The notes below the pieces were generated by a model. The model saw only the letters and a program-made list of their open reading frames with translations, did no database searches and was not told the origin of the DNA. From contig JAVZCK010000005.1 in NCBI GenBank assembly GCA_038874435.1, positions 58,902 through 122,901 of the forward strand: 64,000 nucleotides of DNA, in the 5' to 3' direction. The stretch is from Thermoplasmata archaeon (GTDB lineage Archaea; Thermoplasmatota; Thermoplasmata; Lutacidiplasmatales; SKW197). A program made the translations under genes and the position numbers. This document shows positions 60,151 through 64,000 of this stretch, one piece after another (position 1 is the stretch's first letter; each line of letters starts with the position of its first letter).

Positions 60151-63100
60151 TCACCTCCATGTAGGTAGTGAAGGGTCACCAACAAATACCATCCCACCAA
60201 ACCATGCCTCTTGGTCTGGAGTATTTGCCGTCATCCCGTAATCACACCACCACATGAACCAGGCAGTGCCTAAGCACATTCCTCGGTTAATATGAGAGTA
60301 GAAAAATTCATAGCCAAGCATTCCACCCACCTTTGAGGAACTCATCGCAGCAAGGCCAAACTGTGTCGCCCCAAATACATATTCGCCAGCAATATAATTC
60401 ACTGTATCATAAGCTGCATTGCTACAAGAAAAGAGAAGATAAAAAAATGATTTTGTATTATTGTTATGAATTTTCTCAGAAGTCACATGGCGATCTGCAG
60501 GCAGCACATCTACAAAATGTGCCGTAGGAGACCCGTGGGCCATTAGATGCACGAAAGCGTAATCCTCAGTTGTCAACCTATTTATGTAATCCTCAGGAGT
60601 TGTTTGGGCCATAGTATTTACTACACACACCTCTCTAAAAGCGTCTCTAATTGGCGGTATCGCCCCACAAACATCAGGTTCCCATGGGTCATCTATGTAT
60701 ACCAACGCTTTATTAGGTCGTGTAAGAGTACCATGGAGATAATTTATTGCACGTGTAAAATAATCTCTTAAAGACTGAACTGCTGTGTTGTGGTCAACAG
60801 TTGTCGGTCTTAACTGACCAATCCAAATCTCAGGGTTTACATCTCCCGTATGCACTCTAAATGGATGTTCCATGCTTCCATCTCCGCCGTCCCAAATACC
60901 GTCAAGGTCCTCATAATAGAGATCTGAAATATGAGTTTGAGGCATAAACCCTCCCCATACTGGAGGATTATTGTCATAAAAATAATATGCAGGTGGAGCA
61001 TGTCCCACAAGGACTGCCCCAACCATGCCCTGTTTCCATTTCTCTATAAGCTCATTTTTTAATTGTGCTCTGGTCCATGTTCCATGGAAAACTCTAGCGT
61101 CTGTTAATGGAGTATGGTCTTTCACTTCTCTTGCATAATTGATTATGACAGCAGAAATATCAGGATAAATATCATCCATAACAAAATATCCTACCCATCC
61201 TGCATCACTAGGATCCGTACAATATTTATTTACTTCCTCCCAATACGGTATCCCATCATTGTCCAGATCATTCATTACCACATCAAACCAAATATGGTGG
61301 TCTAACTCGTTCTGGTTGTTTGCATTTCCATCCTCACCACCGTCAGAGTGTCTGTATCCTGTGTTGTCTCCAATATAATCATCCCCGCTCCATCGCCCAT
61401 TCTCTGTATCATATGTGATTGTAAGCGTTTTTCCATCATACCACCATTTCCCAATGTCGCATTGCTGTTCACTAACCGTCCTCTGCACATAGAGAGAAAT
61501 TTTTATGGCATAACTAGTCCACCTGTTATCAGGCATGTCCTTCACAATTTCCCAGTTCGGCCAAAGATGTGGAACCTGCCCCGGTTGATAATTCCACTGT
61601 AATCCAGATGTCCAAAACACATCATTATCTATCTGCACTTTGGCCTTATAAGATGCACCACTTCCCCAATACCAGTTACATGCCATTATTTCACTTATCC
61701 TCACCTTTAATTTTGTGTTCTGTAACGGATTTATATCTGATGGTTCACTTACGCCATCCCAATCTGTATCGCTTGTGCCTGGGTCTGTTTTGTACCTTAT
61801 TTTCTCTTCTCCATCGGAAACCCCGTCAGAATCTGTATGGACCAAACCAGGGTCTGATGTGGTCTTCCATTTCTCAATATTTCCAATTACGCCATTACCA
61901 TCAATATCTGCCCTCACTTCCCATGGTGTCAATTCCTCTGCATCAGGCAATCCATCATTATCTGTATCCTGCACATACACCATCGGTATCCTCCCGCTGT
62001 TCACAGTCCAACCATTCTTTGTAAATACTCCCTCTATCTTATAGTTTGTGTTCGGCACCAGTGGATTATTCGTAGCACCATTACTGTCTCGCAGTTTCTG
62101 TGTCCAGAATAAATAGGATTGATTTGCACTTTCTGGTTGCACAATAATAGTATAAATCAGCGAACCATCCATTTTATACACTTTTAAGACAATACTATCT
62201 GGCTTTTCACTCAGTCGCCAGCAGAAACTTGTACCCCATCTCTCAACTGGCCACTGCGAGTAATCTTGGGTAATATAGCATGAAAGCATTCCCATCTTTG
62301 TTCTGAAAGTGGTATAATTATCTGGGGGCATGTACCACCCAGTCACGCCATTCACTGTAGAGGATAATCTGAATCTGTATTCTTTAGATGCTGCAAGACC
62401 AGAAAGGGTTATGGAGTGACTGGTTACAACTGCTGTGTTTGAAACCCTGTACCAGACCCAGTCATAGTTCCCGTATTCATCTACAGGCAACAATTTTGCA
62501 TAGTGGAGCACACTGTCGCTTGCCCAGTTTGTCTTCCAGGTCACTGTTACCGAGTTTGCTGTCGTGCTTACCTGGATTTCGCTCAATATTACCGCCTCTG
62601 CTTTGAAACTGTAATAGCCTGAGACTGGGTATCTCACATAGGGCTCAGTCACATAGAGATAATAGTAGTATGTGCTTCCCTTTGTCAAACCAGTGAGCGT
62701 GCAACTGTGTGATGTGGTTGCTGTAGTAGAGGTTGACTCTTGTTTTATCGTCATTGAATTCGTGTTTGTGCCATAACCCACATAATTATTGTAGGGTTTT
62801 GTTGCAGGGTCTGTCTGCCATGTAATCTTGATACTTGTTCCCTCTGGACTTGCAGGGACAATGTAAACATTGTATATCTTTGCATTGAAAGTTGTAAAGG
62901 TTCCCGTAGCAGTTGCTGTGGCTGTTGCAAGTTGCCCATCTGTGCTATATTTTTCCGTGGCTTGTAACTTGTAATAGTACATTGTGTTTGGAGTTAAGCC
63001 TGTAAGCGTATAACTCGTACTATCTGGATTTAGATAAATGGAATTCCCGTAGTTTGTTGTAGTGCCCCAGTAAAGTGTTAAGTTTCTTGTGTTCCAGTTG

Positions 63101-64000
63101 GGTATCCATGTAATCTGCCATGAAAGCGTTGCAGAATTAGATGTTGTGGTTGGTGCGTTAAGTGTAATTCCAATGCCAGCACCACTTGTAGCATACACTG
63201 TGTTCGTGCTTGTGATTAACTTCTCTGCAAAGAAACTGTTTTTCACCCACGAATTCTCATCGCCTCTTATCTTTGGCATTATGTCCTTCTCAATTTTGTT
63301 TTTCACACCCTGCCTGTCATTCGCCTCAATCATGCTTATCAACGCTTCATACTTGTTGCTCAATGCCTGCTTCCTCTCCTCTGGATTCTTATCAAATGCG
63401 TCATCCGGGATTAACTGGACTTCTTCAATTATATCTTCCACAATTTCCTCTGGCTCCTCCCAGTTTGTTGCATATACCACTACTGCCGTACCGCTTGTGT
63501 TTTCAATCCAAACAGCATGGATGTATCCAAACTCATCAAATGCAAACTCACAATTTGTTGCACCTGCAACCGGATAACCATCCTTCATTTCAAGAGACAC
63601 TGCAGTGTTCACATTGCTTATCTGCTTGATTGAACTCACTGTGTGCTCAATTACTTCTGCATAAAAAATGTTCCAGTAAAATGTTTCCGTGCTTTCCCAG
63701 ATAATGTAGCATTTCCCATTGCTCTCAAACATCCTTGGCATTACTTTTCTGCCTGCACCTTCTGTGAGCACAGTTTCCTTCTGCTCTATCACCATGGAAT
63801 CAATGTAAAGATGAATCTGATACTCACCGCTCCCATTATCTGCCCAGACAAAGTACTTCTCACCCGGGATGGAAACAAAATCAAACCCCATCTTCCAGCT
63901 CCCATTTGTTTCTCGCACTTTGCCCGCATTCCAGGTTGTGTTGTTCTTCTCAGCCAGATAAATCCAGCCATTGTAATTTCTAATCCCAATCAACTCTCTG
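60151..64000 (-). CDS. Giant secreted clan CD (gingipain/caspase-like) cysteine peptidase, partial
   Basis: At least 1280 residues, with the N-terminus beyond the window. Order seen: a beta-rich region (1-180), three fibronectin type III domains (about 270-570), thrombospondin-3-like calcium repeats (DTDNDGLPDAEE, DSDGVSDGEE, DTDWDGVSEPSD, about 690-780), a beta domain, a further DLDNDGIPYWEE site, and a C-terminal peptidase C25-type domain. The catalytic pair is His1153 (LMAHGSP) and Cys1190 (LFSCSN), 37 residues apart, each after a hydrophobic strand as in gingipains; the end GDPSLP is family-like. Likely exported and calcium-stabilised. No C-terminal anchor is seen. Confidence 0.78.
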   Translation of the reverse strand, partial: RELIGIRNYNGWIYLAEKNNTTWNAGKVRETNGSWKMGFDFVSIPGEKYFVWADNGSGEYQIHLYIDSMVIEQKETVLTEGAGRKVMPRMFESNGKCYIIWESTETFYWNIFYAEVIEHTVSSIKQISNVNTAVSLEMKDGYPVAGATNCEFAFDEFGYIHAVWIENTSGTAVVVYATNWEEPEEIVEDIIEEVQLIPDDAFDKNPEERKQALSNKYEALISMIEANDRQGVKNKIEKDIMPKIRGDENSWVKNSFFAEKLITSTNTVYATSGAGIGITLNAPTTTSNSATLSWQITWIPNWNTRNLTLYWGTTTNYGNSIYLNPDSTSYTLTGLTPNTMYYYKLQATEKYSTDGQLATATATATGTFTTFNAKIYNVYIVPASPEGTSIKITWQTDPATKPYNNYVGYGTNTNSMTIKQESTSTTATTSHSCTLTGLTKGSTYYYYLYVTEPYVRYPVSGYYSFKAEAVILSEIQVSTTANSVTVTWKTNWASDSVLHYAKLLPVDEYGNYDWVWYRVSNTAVVTSHSITLSGLAASKEYRFRLSSTVNGVTGWYMPPDNYTTFRTKMGMLSCYITQDYSQWPVERWGTSFCWRLSEKPDSIVLKVYKMDGSLIYTIIVQPESANQSYLFWTQKLRDSNGATNNPLVPNTNYKIEGVFTKNGWTVNSGRIPMVYVQDTDNDGLPDAEELTPWEVRADIDGNGVIGNIEKWKTTSDPGLVHTDSDGVSDGEEKIRYKTDPGTSDTDWDGVSEPSDINPLQNTKLKVRISEIMACNWYWGSGASYKAKVQIDNDVFWTSGLQWNYQPGQVPHLWPNWEIVKDMPDNRWTSYAIKISLYVQRTVSEQQCDIGKWWYDGKTLTITYDTENGRWSGDDYIGDNTGYRHSDGGEDGNANNQNELDHHIWFDVVMNDLDNDGIPYWEEVNKYCTDPSDAGWVGYFVMDDIYPDISAVIINYAREVKDHTPLTDARVFHGTWTRAQLKNELIEKWKQGMVGAVLVGHAPPAYYFYDNNPPVWGGFMPQTHISDLYYEDLDGIWDGGDGSMEHPFRVHTGDVNPEIWIGQLRPTTVDHNTAVQSLRDYFTRAINYLHGTLTRPNKALVYIDDPWEPDVCGAIPPIRDAFREVCVVNTMAQTTPEDYINRLTTEDYAFVHLMAHGSPTAHFVDVLPADRHVTSEKIHNNNTKSFFYLLFSCSNAAYDTVNYIAGEYVFGATQFGLAAMSSSKVGGMLGYEFFYSHINRGMCLGTAWFMWWCDYGMTANTPDQEAWFGGMVFVGDPSLPTWR

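Noticed and set aside
1..64000. CRISPR array, rRNA operon, replication origin or intact insertion sequence
   Set aside because: No regular direct repeats with spacers, rRNA sequence, origin-type repeats next to an initiator gene, or intact transposase with terminal repeats could be found.

Overview
The window is archaeal. It contains a group II chaperonin (thermosome), the S13-S4-S11-RpoD ribosomal/RNA polymerase cluster, L1-P0-P1, L21e-RpoF-DUF655, exosome Csl4, RNase P component 4, Pus10, archaeal-type GluRS and an ATP-dependent DNA ligase. Its isoprenoid lipid genes are a class II HMG-CoA reductase, a geranylgeranyl reductase and a probable tetraether synthase. Many genes have TATA boxes about 26 bases before the start codon (leaderless transcripts), while operon-internal genes use GGTGA-type ribosome binding sites. 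The class II HMG-CoA reductase, tetraether chemistry and many large surface proteins suggest a euryarchaeal lineage related to Thermoplasmatota. That placement is inference only.

Layout. 1-4650: a surface-protein tail, a double-DUF835 protein, a small winged-helix protein, a large STAND ATPase with TPR repeats, and a small membrane protein. 4652-9921: a lipid-linked operon (tetraether synthase, ferredoxin, geranylgeranyl reductase, dGTPase-like HD protein) with a divergent TrmB-type regulator. 9992-15646: a winged-helix protein, tungsten aldehyde oxidoreductase, a broken YHS gene, CopA and an RNA methyltransferase. 15606-20534: a giant membrane protein joining a helix-hairpin-helix domain to an extracellular FG-GAP region. 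20641-25566: small zinc and DNA-binding-like proteins, tRNA-Ile, purM, tandem Ig-like anchored proteins, a RING-like/TPR zinc pair, a palindrome-rich element and tRNA-Cys. 25628-29566: a methyltransferase, S-adenosylhomocysteine hydrolase, tRNA-Ala and a flippase. 29575-39974: mostly translation and RNA genes with pantoate kinase, LeuD-like protein, GluRS and HMG-CoA reductase. 39971-51164: a phosphoesterase, a secreted LanC-like protein, ArgF, Csl4, a METTL5-like methylase, thermosome, ribulose-phosphate epimerase, ligase and L1-P0-P1. 51417-56681: an ABC-2 exporter with a divergent winged-helix gene, small proteins and a TrpB-like PLP enzyme. 56682-64000: a transposase remnant and AT-rich DNA, then a minus-strand surface cluster (membrane protein, GH-A-like protein, PKD protein, and a gingipain-like clan CD peptidase that runs off the window).

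Three groups look least ordinary: (i) an exported seven-repeat LanC-like protein with the full zinc signature; (ii) a coupled pair consisting of a zinc-finger TPR protein and a RING-like protein; (iii) surface giants, one with a DNA-binding-type HhH domain on the cytoplasmic side and one with a caspase/gingipain-type catalytic dyad. Several start codons were moved downstream of the longest reading frame where a ribosome binding site or promoter argued for it. These choices are stated per gene.
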